From Terebella lapidaria (Eukaryota; Annelida; Polychaeta; Terebellida; Terebellidae), in NCBI GenBank assembly GCA_949152475.1, contig OX424558.1, positions 40,726,751-40,790,750 on the forward strand: DNA of 64,000 nt, written 5' to 3'. Positions 24,242-40,110 of this stretch are shown in pieces (positions within the stretch are counted from its first letter, which is position 1; each line of letters opens with the position of its first letter). The position numbers were made by a program, and so were the translations under genes. Under the pieces are notes generated by a model, which searched no databases, had not been told where the DNA came from, and was given only the letters and a program-made list of their open reading frames with translations.

Positions 24242-25657
24242 TAGGCCCAAGGGACCTTACCGGCTAGCCAATAGGTGATCGGACCGATCGTCCGGTAACT
24301 ACAAGGTCACAATTATATTCAGCATAATCATTTCCTACATGTCCACAATTGATTTTTAAGCTGTAAAGTTGACAACAAGTGAGATATGCGCCATTTTGTG
24401 CTCTGACCTTGAAAATGAGAGCAAAGGTCATGTTCAAGGTCACGAGAATATTCATTATATATCATTTTTTATATGTCCACAATTGATTCCCAAGCTGTAA
24501 AGTAAATAATAAGCGAGATATTAGTCATTTTGTGCTCTGACCTTGAAAAATTAGGTCAAATGTCAAATTCAAGGTCATCAGAATATTCGGCATATATCAT
24601 CTCCTATATGTCCACAATTGATTCCTAAGCTGTTAAGTCGATAATAAACGAGATATTAGCCATTTTGTGCTTTGACCTTGAAAATGAGGTCAAAGGTCAT
24701 ATTCAAGGTCACATGAATATTCAGCATATATCCTTTCTCATATGTAGACATTTGATTCCAAAACTGTAATGTAAATAATAAGCGAGATGTTAGCCATTCT
24801 GTGCTTTGACCTTGAAAATGAGGTCAAAGGTCATATTCAAGGTCACGAGAATATTCAGCATATATCATTTCCTACATATCCACAATTGATTCCCAAGCGT
24901 AAAGTGAATAATAAGCGAGATATTAGCGATTTTGTGCTCTGACCTTGAAAATGAGGTCAAAGGTCAAATTCAAGGTCATCAGAATATTCGGCATATATCC
25001 TTTCCTATATGGTCACAATGAATTTCTAAGCTGTAAAATCGATAATAAGCGAGATATTAGCCATTTTGTGCTCTGATCTTGAAAATGAGGTCAAAGGTCA
25101 AATTCAAGGTCACGAGAATATTCAGCATGTATCACTTCCTATATGTCAACAATTGATTCCTAAGCTGTAACGTCACTAATAAGCGAGATATTGGACATTT
25201 TGTGCTCTGACCTTGAAAATGAGGTTAAAGGTCAAATTCAAGGTCAGGAAAATATTCAGCATATATCATTTCCTATATGTCCACAATTGATTCCAAGTCT
25301 CTAATCTCAATATTAAGTGAGATATCAAGAACATTGTGGCCCATTATAAAGCATAGGACAATTTAACATGGGAAAGTCCTATTTGGGCCCCGTAAAAAAC
25401 ATCAAAATGGCCACCACACGCAGACCGGCGATTCAAGAGCATCGAAACTTGTACACATTATATGGATACATGAGCGGAACATTTTGAAACTAAAATCTCT
25501 GGGGGTATTGACCCAATACATATTCACACAAATTTTTGGACAAATTAATCAGCCCGAAAAAACGATAAAAAATGTTAACAGATGATGTGGGGGACGACGA
25601 CGAAGGACGAAAAACCATGACAATAGCTTATCGGCCCTTATGGACCGGTAAGCTAAC
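24242..25657 (+). mobile_element. Tandem-unit interspersed element (pearl/HINE-like), copy 1
   Basis: Ends resemble CTTACCGG...CCGGTAAG inverted repeats. The interior is about eight head-to-tail units of ~134 bp, each with TGACCTTGAAAATGAGGTCA, then TATATCATTTCCTATATGTC and CTAAGCTGTAAAGTCGATAA-like text. A single-copy tail (25300-25600) is followed by a degenerate ACGACGA tract and a CAATAGCTTATCGGCC...GGACCGGTAAGC end. Same family at 28992, 45083 and 61377. The plan (central tandem units, ACGG-type microsatellite, hairpin-forming end, no ORF) matches what is known of bivalve pearl elements and Helentron-associated elements; that family assignment is inference. Confidence 0.75.
24687..25100 (+). 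promoter_or_regulatory. Array of DR1 nuclear-receptor motifs in element copy 1
   Basis: Perfect AGGTCAAAGGTCA occurs at 24687-24699, 24821-24833, 24954-24966 and 25088-25100; three further units carry one- or two-base variants (near 24421, 24553, 25223). AGGTCA-N-AGGTCA is the established DR1 site for RXR, HNF4 and COUP-TF type receptors. Binding in this organism is untested. Confidence 0.6.
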
Positions 25658-25922
25658 AAGGGCCACTGTCCTCAAAGGAAGAGCTTCGAAAATGTTTGCA
25701 CAGAACTATTTAAAAACCCTTGAATATTGTATTTGATTTGGTACATATATGTTGTGGCCATATTGTCAATCTACTGGGCAGAATCTATACCTTGTTGGGC
25801 CAATAAATTTGTCATGTAACTATTTTCTTGTCATGTAACTATTTTTATTGTGGTCAATAATAGACTTAACTAGTAAAACTAATGATAACCTATTCGGTTA
25901 GTCATGACTGGATAGAACTTTT
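25658..25922. repeat. Left direct repeat flanking MITE
   Basis: 25790-25912 resembles 26320-26437 (CTTGTTG..CCAATAA, TATTTTTATTGTGG.CAATA, AAAACTAATG). The MITE lies between the two repeats. Confidence 0.55.
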
Positions 25923-26314
25923 TAGGGCCCGAGTGAGTCGGAAATTTCCGAACCGGGTACCTGTGTCGTCTGACCCGACCCGTCCAAATATATAGCAAAA
26001 TTTGAATGATACTCACTGAAGCAATTTGTAACACGTAAACGCCAGACATTGATCTTTGACACATATTATTTGTTTCGTCAGTAATTACCAGTATTTTCAA
26101 GTTTGAGAAAGATCACAATGTCATGACCTCATAAAACTATCGTTTTTTTTCCTGATGATTTCCTTGTCATTCTTGTGATTTTACTAGTGTTTATCACAAA
26201 TATTCAAAACTATATCTTTATTTGTTCTCAAATACGAGTAACAAAATTCCGATCCAGGTAATTTTTGTATGACCCGCCCCGAATTTGGGTACCTGTCGAC
26301 TCGTCTGGGCCCCA
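25923..26314. mobile_element. MITE-like element with GGGCCC inverted ends
   Basis: About 390 bp. The left end GGGCCCGAGTGAGTCGG pairs with the right end CGACTCGTCTGGGCCCC in inverse orientation, and the inverted match extends imperfectly to GGGTACCTGT on both sides. No ORF. No clear target-site duplication beyond the longer flanking direct repeats. Confidence 0.6.
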
Positions 26315-26437
26315 GAACCTTTACATTGTTGAACCCAATAATAAATGTTTCTTGTAATAATTATTTTTATTGTGGCCAATAAGACTTAATCAATAAAACT
26401 AATGTTACTTATTCCGTTACAGCCATGAAATCTCTAC

Positions 26438-28071
26438 AAGTCAGAAGCTTTACCTTGTTGAACACGTTTAAAAATCACCCGACTATTTTTGGGACCAATG
26501 TGTAAGATTTTCAAGGTTCTGATTATGTTTTTTCTGATTTAGGAGGCACAATGTTTTTTGAGCTTTAGTCTTAGATTTAAATTTCTTTATGGATTTTTTT
26601 TCAGTGTTTTGATTTGTACTGCAGAGACATTTCAGTAACTTGTCTGCATTTCCAATAATTCATGACATGTATGAAAGCTTTTTTCATCAATGCGATCATG
26701 TTTCTCCTTGCCCAAATGTTGGTTTGAAGATCAGCGTACATGTTGTGTCAGTGTGCAGTGTGTAGTGTCAGCTGCCAAATACTGAAGTAGCCCAGGCACA
26801 CCCCACCCCGATTCGCCGCTCGTGTGACTGCTATCAAAATCAGCACTGACAATTCTCGTCGGCAATTATGAAACTATCATAAACATGATAAAAGTGCTAG
26901 ATCTAGTATCCATTTGTTTCTGCTTATTTTAGGAGGAAACTAAGTTTTTTCCCGTGTAAAAGCTCCGCAAATCTGCTAAGTTTTGTTTGTTTGTTTCCGA
27001 CTGTTCCTTTTAGTCAAATCTCGTTGAAATCTCGCTTCACTTCAATGGCATTTTTAATTATATTCCCCCATAAACAAGCTTTCGGTGGTGATATTTTTAT
27101 GAAGTATTACCAGTGAAGTAGGAAAGAGTCATAGAAAAGACCATTTATTTGGGTCGTAACAAGTATTTCCACAAATACCGCACTCAGTTGGGAGTTCTAT
27201 GGTTGGACGATCTCTTGGCGGCTGGCATTTTGACCTTGACCCTGCAGCAATTTTTTGGGGGCAGTACGCTAATTGGCGGGACTCGCTCACGTGATCATTT
27301 GCATATCATTATATCCACGTGTATTTCATAAACATGTGGGTGTGTCCGCCAAGACAGCTTCCCGATTGGACAATTCAGTGACTCTCTGGCTGGCGGGCCG
27401 ACTGCCGTTACTGCTTATCGGGGCCACACGAGAATTGAATTTGCCCACTGGAATATGGAATACCACCACTAACACATAATTATTATGTTGCCGTATCAAC
27501 TTGTCTTTCATTGTTGCAATACCATACTGTATCTATATATTGTGCGGAATGTATATCCAAAACTTTGAGTGCATATGATTGCAAGAAAGCACTGTTCCAG
27601 TGGAGATCAAAACGGGAGTGGTGATGGCTATGAAACGGTGACATACAAAAAAAAAACGGTCGGAACACACGTCTCCTGGGATTATTATCGCTAATAACTT
27701 ATTACATTAACCATGATTAGGTACACGGGCGTCATTTTCCTCCCAACGGGCCCCGGGCCCTCCCAATTAGCCACAGTTGAATAGCCTGTTGTGGTTCCAA
27801 GTGGCACTTTCAAGAATGTAAACAAAAGAAAAAATTCAAAAATCCAAAAAAAAAACAACATCATAGAGGAAGAGCCCTGCTCTTCCTAAAAACTAACTAA
27901 AGAATATGGTTTCCGAGGATCATGGGGGGGGGGGGGGGGGATTTAGGGCTGGGCGGCCTATTATACATGCCCGACTATATAACCCGCACACTTAACTCTA
28001 TGAATGTATATACAGTTCAAAAGTTATATAATATTATTTGACTAATTTATTACAGCATTATTATAGAAACA
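26438..28071. other. No recognisable gene; G17 homopolymer
   Basis: No exon recognised. 27230-27460 is GC-richer with CCAAT-type boxes. A run of 17 G lies at 27924-27940. Confidence 0.4.
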
Positions 28072-28185
28072 ATTCAGTAGACAATAAAGTTTTATCAATT
28101 CAAATACGTCGGCCGGATGTACCACGAATCTCGGATACCGGGATCGAGTGGTACTGCAGTGCGACTACCTTTGTGTAGTCGTCAG
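28072..28185. repeat. Dispersed repeat R3, copy 2
   Basis: Matches 23938-24050. Confidence 0.7.
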
Positions 28186-28991
28186 GATGGGGGGAGGGAG
28201 GGAATAATTGGTGTACATTATGTAGAGTCTTCACTTGCCTGTTTCATCTACAACTATTATCACTCATCCATAACAACTTACACAATTTTGTGAGGTAGGA
28301 TAGCAGATGTTAATACATGTAATTGCTTCCCTCAGAAAACAACACTCAGAAACCTGAAGCATGTGTCAATTGAGTGGCTCTATCAAGCATTTCCCTCCTC
28401 TCCGCTGGTCTTCAACGGGTCACGTTATGACGCTGTTTCTGTCATCATTGAGTTCCTGATATACCTACAGTGGTCCGTGACTATGTCAATTCATTATGAA
28501 AAGCACATCATTGCTGTATTTAACAATATATTTATTCTGTTTTTTTTTTAATTCAGGAATTCTATCAAATTATATCCTATGGTTTTATTTCCAATGTCAT
28601 TTGACTGAGTCTCACGTTCTCAACCAATGGGACTTCGTGAATCACAGTAAAGGTTCATAGGAGATCAATTATATCCCACTGTCACTAGTTTCGTGGGTCG
28701 GAATCCAGCTTTCATGGTATTTTCTGCAATTAGGGCATGCAAATATTACTAGTATTTAGTGGAAAGAGCTAATTTGTTGCACTCTCCTCATATATACCGA
28801 CTTGAGAAAATTTCGGGCAGACAGATTGTATACGGACTTGGTTACTGTTATACCAGAAACTGGTTTTATATTCCAAAAATATTTTCGATTTTTATTTCAT
28901 AATTGCTTTGTTCATATAATCATCATTTGTAGATGAATGAAAATGTGAGAATGACCAATGATATCCTTAAATTCCCCAGTCCAATAAAAAA
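28186..28991. other. No supportable gene
   Basis: A 62-codon frame at 28363-28551 follows a possible acceptor (CCCTCAG at about 28330) and reads IEWLYQAFPSSPLVFNG. It could be an exon relic but I recognise no family and find no partner exons. Confidence 0.3.
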
Positions 28992-29857
28992 TTAGCCCAA
29001 AGGCTAAATAGGTTACCGGACAATTTTGGTTTGGCCATGGCAGGTAACAGACTTTGAAATTTACCAATCAAGGCTATCATTATGACCTTGAGATTTACCA
29101 GTCAAGGTCATCTGTGTGAATTTCAATGTCACCATAACATGTGCGTGTGCGGCATTTGATTTTCTAGATTTTCATAATACAAAGATATATCTGGGTGCAA
29201 GCGTTTAGGCCGCTCAGGTCAATTTACAAAACATAGTCCGTGTCGGACATTCGGCACTCAAGGTCATCTGAGGTCAAGTTCAAGGTCATCATTATATTTT
29301 CATGCAAACATAAGCTCTATCTACAAGCATTTCATCAATAGAGGCAAATCTGGGCATTTTTTGACCCAAAAATGGCTGTTTTGACCTTTCGAGGTGCTTG
29401 AAGGTCAAATTCAAGGTCACCACACAAATGAGTACAGTTCTGGCAGTTCCATTATGAAAGAAAAAAATGGTGAAAAGTCCAAAATATTTTTCAAAGGGTG
29501 AAAAAAATTTTTTGCCTAGAAATTTTCGTCGACCCGTCAAAAATTCAAAATGGCTGCCACACACAGACTGGCGAATCAAGGGCAACCAAACATATACACA
29601 TCACAGAGGTACAAAAGGGGAATCTTTTGAAACAAAAGTCTCAAAACAGTTTTTGAGAAAATGGCTGTCGAAATCAGAAACGGCTGAAAAATATCTCCTT
29701 CTCGAAATATTTTTAGGTAGTTTTGTGCAAAATTTCAGAAAAATCCGTCCGCAAACTTCAAAGATAAAATTGTTCATGCCAGACAGATGGTCAGATGGAA
29801 GCCAGACGCAATGCCATGCCAATAGTTTATCGGACCATAAGTCTGGTAACCAACCTA
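28992..29857 (+). mobile_element. Interspersed element of the AGGTTACCGGAC family, copy 2
   Basis: Begins TTAGCCCAAAGGCTAA then AGGTTACCGGAC, and ends CAATAGTTTATCGGACC...GTCTGGTAACC. The 134-bp unit is not amplified; instead a few AAGGTCA half-sites and the common 3' portion (AATGGCTGCC..., AAAATTTCAGAAA, AACTTCAAAGATAAA) are present. No protein is encoded; the open frames on both strands here are fortuitous. Confidence 0.7.
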
Positions 29858-31253
29858 ACAAGCAAGGGATGTTCAATAAAGTTTGACTTGATGTCTGCTA
29901 ACTTCTGTGGATTATATAGAATATAGAACTCACAATATCCAAGTAGTAAAATGATACAGTTAACTACTCTAATTACTAAGAAATCATGCTACAGGTACAC
30001 AGTATACCAGTTCAGTGGCATTCTTCTGGGACAAAAAGCGTATAGGCTAACAGCAATTATATCTTTTGTATGTGCTTCATCATAGGCTAACAAGACACGA
30101 ATACTTCCATCAATGAAAATATTTATTGCCTGTACAAGCTGACAGCAATGATCACAAATACACGGTAAACTTTAGACATTCCGGGGAACATGGAACCTCT
30201 AACACAGACTTGGATAGTTGTTCATCACACGCATTTTATACAACAATAAAACAGTAAAATCCAAGCTGTAATAAATATCCCCGCACCGCACATATCCAAA
30301 GTCAGCCAGCAAATATTAACATGGGGAGTCACACAAGTCGACACTGGTACAAAGGTTCTGTACAGCGACAGACCGACATCACCTCACATCGGCCAACACT
30401 TGCACTACAGGGCTCGGTCACACATACAGGCAGCGTGTGTGCGACTCAGCACTGCGACTTATCTAACTACTACAGTACATACTCACTACATAATTTCTTT
30501 ATACACATAATTTTAGCATTTCATTCATTTCAGTGTAAACAAAGAATTAACAAAATCCATGGTGCTAGAGGAACAGGATAATAAAGTTTGTATGATATAT
30601 GACAATAAATGTTGTTCGTTATACACTTGGGGAATAACAAAATTCACATCTACTCCACTGAGTTTTAGTTTTCTCTACTTAATCAGTACACTGTTCGGGA
30701 TCATACAGTATGTGACCGTGCCATACTGCTCTGTACACTCAACCCTCACAGACCAGTGAGCTGTCTATACATATACCTTACATAGTGCTGACATACAGCA
30801 TAGATTTACTGCACTCTACTCATAAATTGCCTATGCTCCAGTTGACAAAACAAGAAGCTTCATGATAAGTTAAGGAATCCAGAACAAAGAACAGAAATAT
30901 GTGTAAGGTTTATAGCCTCCCAGAACCCAGCCCGTGCAAACCGTGAAATTTCTCTGTCTTGCTCCAGAAAGGACACTTTCTACATGTAAATTTTAGACAG
31001 AAACTGGCTTGTAACAATAGTTGTCTGTTGTAGTGTTTACGATTATGCAACGATATATTCATATTACCCGGTACAAACAGACCAGAATCTGATTCAACTC
31101 CTGGAATTTCGACTGAATCACAATATACACAAATTATGGGAATACAAGCATGATTGACAATTATTAGTACAGAAGATTGTAACCATGGTGATACAAAGCA
31201 TTAGCGTGCTGCAGACGAGCATGTGACTGGTACGTGACCCTGTAGTGACACCG
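29858..31253 (-). other. RAB21 3' flank, probable 3' UTR
   Basis: Downstream of the RAB21 stop on the minus strand. The first minus-strand AATAAA I see is at 30122-30127 (TTTATT on the plus strand), which would give a 3' UTR of about 1.1 kb. No other gene recognised. Confidence 0.4.
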
Positions 31254-33872
31254 TTATCCGCAGCAACCTTTCTTAGCCGCCGGTTCCTCGTCCACAATGG
31301 TGACTATGTTTTTACGGGAGGACGGAGACCGGACCATGCTGCCCCGGTGTGTGTCGTCCTCAGCCTTCTCCATCATCCCTTCAAGTGAGGGGGGGGGGGG
31401 GGGGGGGGGTTAGAAAGAGAGATAAAATACATCATCAGTCAAGGCAAGCCATACGCAAAAATTTACACAACACGATAAACAGATACATAAATAGTCTGGC
31501 ATAGGATAGTCAGCACAATATACGAGTACATTCAGAGCCGGAGAAGTGAAAATGATCCATCAAGTTGGCAGAACAATAAATAGTACAGAGCATTCGGTAG
31601 GAATCTTCAGGAAGGAGTGCCACACCCTGTTATCTCAAAAGGAGGGGGGTAAATTATAAAATTGATGGGTAGATTTTTGCCGCACCCCTTGGCCTTGAAT
31701 AAAGAGGAGAAAGTTCTGAAATTTCATGTATAACTTTGTAATACAATAACAGGGAAAAGAGCATCAAAACACATTGTGTGGCATCAATACACCATGTCCA
31801 TGTCACAGAACAGCTACAGGTCAATGAAGTGTTACAGAGTCATCCTATTAAGGCGCCGCATTTGACAATTTTATACAGAGAAGAAAAAGTAATATCCCAA
31901 TTGAGGCGACACCTAGCAAATATAGCATATTGAATTGGTTCGATTCGCCAGGTCGAGTGCATGTATGGTCTTGTGGACAGGTTTCGAAAACGTAGGCACA
32001 AAGTTTGTTCAAACGTAAACAAACGACATCAGATTTTCAGCAGCGATGGATGTAGATATTTTCATGGATAATTCATTATTTTCCCGACATGTAGCGCAAG
32101 CACTCACATATAAATCTGTGCGTGAAATGAGATCAAGCACTCTCCTGTGCTATCGATTGCTCAGATAGTACACGACTAGAAATGTATACATTCATATATT
32201 CTTTACCACATAGAGGAATTGTAAACAATTTTTTTCCAATAGTTCTGCAAACAATATCAGTTGAATAATTTATGGTGATAGGACAAATACTTACTTTTGG
32301 ATAGATCCAGAATCATTTCTTCTATCCCTTTGTTAGTTTTTGCTGATGTGTGGAAATGTCTAGCTGCGACTGATGTAGCATAACTGTGGAGGAAAGAACC
32401 TTTGAGGAACTAGGTGTAGATATCAGAAAGTCACATTAACAGGTTGTAAAATTCATTATTATCTTTGTGTTTCACACAAGAGGAAGTGCATGTAATTTAA
32501 TTGAAGCCAAACAAGCAAACCGTTTCTGTAAGAGTTTGCGCCACACATTCACCGACCTCTCAGCCTCCTCTACGCTGACGTGGCGATCCTTCTCCAAGTC
32601 GATCTTGTTACCGACGATACATAGCGAAATCTCGTTACCAAGCATCTTCCGCAGCTCCTTGACCCAGTTCTTCACCTGTGGATGTGTCCAGAGAGTTACA
32701 CTCCAGGGATACAGATATCTGTATTTAGGGATGGTCACAAAATGATTGGCGAGTTTGGTGCTCAATTGATCAAGATGAATTATACAGTACACACTTATAT
32801 ATCAGTTTTGGCACTTTGGCACATGGCTGCCAAAAGGCAAAACATGTCAATACGAAGAAAATTAAGAGAATGACTCAGGGTATCAACCCAAGGTTTGTCC
32901 CGGCAAAATTATACAAAAATACATATAAACGCCGAAGAAACATTATTTGTCAGCAGGTAAATATTGATGATAGTATCGAATATATGTACACAAAAATATA
33001 TAAAAATTGGTTTGAATTTGTGGACTTGATCACAGGTTCATATTATCTGCCGCAGTTTGCAGAAGAACTGTGAGGAGCCCAGACCTTTTGGAAGGAATCC
33101 TCGTCGGTGATATCGTACACGAGGATGGCTCCGTTACTGTCGCGGTAGTAGATTGGGCCGAGTGCGTGGAACCTCTCCTGTCCGGCTGTGTCCTGCAAGA
33201 GCAGAAAATCAACAGCTTATACCAACAGTATGACCGAGGTCTCTCAAGTGCACAGTGTTCAAATGTACGAGCAATCCGTCCTAAATTCGCCGCATTCCCA
33301 AATTCGCCAACAACATTTTCGGGCTCTGTTATGTCCTTAAAACACCAATTAAAATCGTCAATCGATAGCTTAGTATCATGACTGTTTACCATCATTTTGT
33401 TTTTCACGAAGACAGCTTCTATGCTTTGCTAATATGCAGTTGGCGATTTAAGGATGCGGCGAATTTAGGACGGACGGCTCGTACATGTAGTAACTCCAGT
33501 AACAACATTTCAACTTTATAGGCCTAAATCTGACTCACCCATATCGACAAGTTCACCCGCTTGCCGGCAATGTTCAATTTCTTTGTCAAAAAAGATGCCT
33601 GGAAACCAAGTAAACTTGTGTAACAATCATTATAAATATCATGATGATTTTACAGTATGAAAAAAGTGTATTCCTGTACATTCAAATTGAGGGTCTGAAG
33701 TAACATTAGCCTACATCGAATCATTATCTCGCACCTGTAATGTTGTGATGTGTTTGTCATTGAATTTATTCTCCACATATCTGAGAACAAGCGAAGTTTT
33801 GCCGACGGCTCCCTCCCCCAGCAGGACGACTTTGAACGAGTGACTCTGCGGCCCAGCCGAGTTGGCGGCCAT
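31254..33872 (-). CDS. RAB21: Ras-related small GTPase Rab21 (six exons)
   Basis: Exons on the minus strand: 33872-33735, 33598-33539, 33192-33085, 32675-32557, 32383-32295, 31378-31254. All have GT-AG junctions and matching phases, and they sum to 212 codons plus TAA. Motifs: P-loop GEGAVGKT (residues 19-26), HITTLQASF effector/switch I region (41-49), WDTAGQERF switch II (66-74, with Q71), NKID (125-128), TSAK (154-157) and C-terminal KKGCCG, the double-Cys prenylation signal. The region around [17 protein letters not shown] is typical of Rab21, an early-endosome Rab known to act in integrin and endosomal traffic. The start has a good context (ACG ATG G). Human RAB21 is slightly longer because of a glycine-rich N-terminus, which is short here. 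The exon 4 donor (GTCGGT) is weak but is the only one that keeps frame. Intron 2 contains a MITE, and the exon 6 acceptor abuts a C21 tract. Confidence 0.97.
31389..31409 (+). repeat. G21 homopolymer next to RAB21 exon 6
   Basis: 21 consecutive G on the plus strand; on the RAB21 strand it is a C21 tract ending 10 bases before the last intron's acceptor, so it serves as the polypyrimidine tract. Confidence 0.9.
33263..33486. mobile_element. 224-bp MITE in RAB21 intron 2
   Basis: Terminal inverted repeats of 33 bp: 33263-33295 (ATGTACGAGCAATCCGTCCT...) pairs with 33454-33486 (...GGACGGACGGCTCGTACAT), with about two mismatches. No coding content; no convincing target duplication. It lies between exons 2 and 3 without touching the splice sites. 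Confidence 0.75.
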
Positions 33873-34684
33873 CGTGTGAGAGGTTCAACTTAAACAGGCG
33901 GCGTGAACAACACGGCTCTCCTCGGCATCAACTAATAATCTGTAGTCTTTTGACACCGATTTAGGGCATAATCATTCCATTTTTCGTGAAAGAAACAGCA
34001 GCGAAAACCAGGCAAATCGTCGTGACGTCATTTTGTTGTGACGGAAATGGGAAATCCCAAAATCTAGGCCATTTGTCGTTTGCGGACTGCGGATATTCTC
34101 TTGCTCTCCAAATTGAAAAAATTAAAGACTAATGTTTCAACTCACCATATTGCATGATTGTTTTTATCACTCAGTGGAGTATTGTACAATCCAATACTAA
34201 ATTTAACTCCATACTATTCAGAGCACTATTCGTTATTTTATTTCAGAATTTTCACTTCAACTAAAGCCTGCAAACCGGGTTTTCTAGGACCAACAAGACA
34301 TTTAATATTTACATGTGCATTACAAATGCATTATCTTTTGGTTCCTCAACAAATTGTAGATGCTTCATAGATACATGATTGAGTTAGCGATTTTTATTTA
34401 TTGATGCGAGTGGGCTAATAACATTACTTCGATAAAATACAAACAAAAAATATATATAGGCCTATACACCTGAAAATTTGATTACCAGCAGAAACTAGAA
34501 ATGTGTTTTGGCTTAGATTCGCCACCACTCTTATTGGGACACATGAATGGGGTACATGTCATGCCAACTTTGTGATACCAGAAAAGTTTCTGCTTGGATT
34601 AATCTCGATGGGCCTGGGAATCCTCGTAGGGCTGGCCGGTGGTCGGGGTTTGGGACGGCGCTATTGTTTACCACGGGAGGAATG
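33873..34684. promoter_or_regulatory. RAB21 upstream region
   Basis: Contains the RAB21 5' UTR and presumably its promoter. CG-rich text lies immediately upstream of the ATG (to about 34050, including TGACGTCA at 34022-34029, a perfect CRE/ATF palindrome). No TATA box is obvious. Promoter location is inferred from position. Confidence 0.5.
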
Positions 34685-34880
34685 AGGTTCCCACCCACGT
34701 GAAAAGGTTCCCACCCACGTGAAAAGGTTCCCACCCACGTGAAAAGGTTCCCACCCACGTGAAAAGGTTCTCACCCACGTGAAAAGGTTCCCACCCACGT
34801 GAAAAGGTTCCCACCCACGTGAAAAGGTTCTCACCCACGTGAAAAGGTTCCCACCCACGTGAAAAGGTTCTCACCGAGGT
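34685..34880. repeat. 20-bp minisatellite: nine CACGTG E-boxes
   Basis: Nine near-identical units GGTTCCCACCCACGTGAAAA (three read TCTCACC), then three to four degenerate units to about 34935. Each intact unit has the palindrome CACGTG at exact 20-bp spacing. It lies ~0.8 kb upstream of RAB21 and ~1 kb upstream of the esterase gene. The open frames across it are by-products of the repeat. Confidence 0.9.
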
Positions 34881-34935
34881 GAAAATGTTTTGACGAGGAT
34901 GAAAATGTTTTCGCCGGGGTGAAAATGTTGGGGGT

Positions 34936-35843
34936 GAGAAGGTTCTCACCGTGATGGTAACTACTAATATAGTCACCATATAAGAATGAAAGATACTAGG
35001 CCTATATACTTTGGTTTATTCCTTTACACTGTTTTTCGCTGATATTTTTGCGATGCTGAATGGCATATTCATATAACTTTGCATACTTCACCTAGGAGTC
35101 AAATGGCAATATTCTACCGAAAGACGGATTTCTATCTAGAAAATTGAAAAAGTTGGCAATCTACCCCAATGTTAAATTTAGCCCTGTCATTCAAATTCTC
35201 TGTCTGCACACAATTTTGTGCATTCGCTCGGTTTTGTAGCAGTGCAATTTTTCGAAATCAACATGTTTGTGTAGAATACAAATGTGATTCCTGGTCCAAA
35301 ATAACAATAATTTTTTTAATCCTGACGGATGTAGCAGGACCAAATCCTCGAATATGCTCAGATTCTCGAGATCCCGTTTTGGACTGAAATTTAACATTGG
35401 ATTAGAAAGCCAACTCTGAAATTTGGTAGAGAATTGCCGTTTGACTCCCATGTGAAGTGTGTCAAAATATAGAACGATAACGTTCAGCATCGTGAAAATA
35501 TCGTCAAAAACGAGTGTTTACAAGCAAGGTGGAAAAATCAGAGTATAGTATAGGTATAGGAACATAACGTTGCAAAACATGTTAAATGTTGTGTTTCCAT
35601 TTATTTATTATGCCATAGCGGACCTGCACTTGGAGGTAGTTGGTGGATATATGTATAAAATATAAATAATATTATCATAGGTCTGGCCTTCTGTCCTAAT
35701 TCCCAAGCATGATACGGTTTCGAAGTTCTGGGAATCTTACAGCTGGCGAGGACGTGGTATCTCAGGTCTATGTTATCACTGATGGACGGGAGTGGGTATA
35801 CGTGTATACTCCGCATCCCTGATGTAAACCATAAGGCTGTGCT
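34936..35843. other. Intergenic, upstream of esterase gene
   Basis: No exon recognised. The esterase 5' UTR and promoter should lie in its right-hand part. Confidence 0.4.
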
Positions 35844-39995
<4,152 letters not shown>

Positions 39996-40024
39996 TATTT
40001 GTAGAGAGAATTCATCCGATCACA

Positions 40025-40030
40025 AATAAA
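40025..40030 (+). terminator. Polyadenylation signal of the esterase gene
   Basis: AATAAA 30 bases after the stop codon, the expected position for a short 3' UTR. Confidence 0.7.
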
Positions 40031-40079
40031 AATCAAAAGATTTGACTTGGTATCCTGGGATGTCTCCAAGAGGAAATGT

Positions 40080-40110
<31 letters not shown>

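Noticed and set aside
28363..28551. Possible exon reading IEWLYQAFPSSPLVFNG
   Set aside because: Acceptor-like CCCTCAG lies upstream, but there is no family match and no compatible neighbouring exons.
29467..29886. 139-codon plus-strand ORF and its minus-strand counterpart
   Set aside because: They lie inside an interspersed element whose other copies do not keep these frames open.
34531..34979. Repeat-protein ORFs over the CACGTG array (GGNLFTW type)
   Set aside because: Produced by a 20-bp repeat cycling through frames; no ATG context or exon structure.
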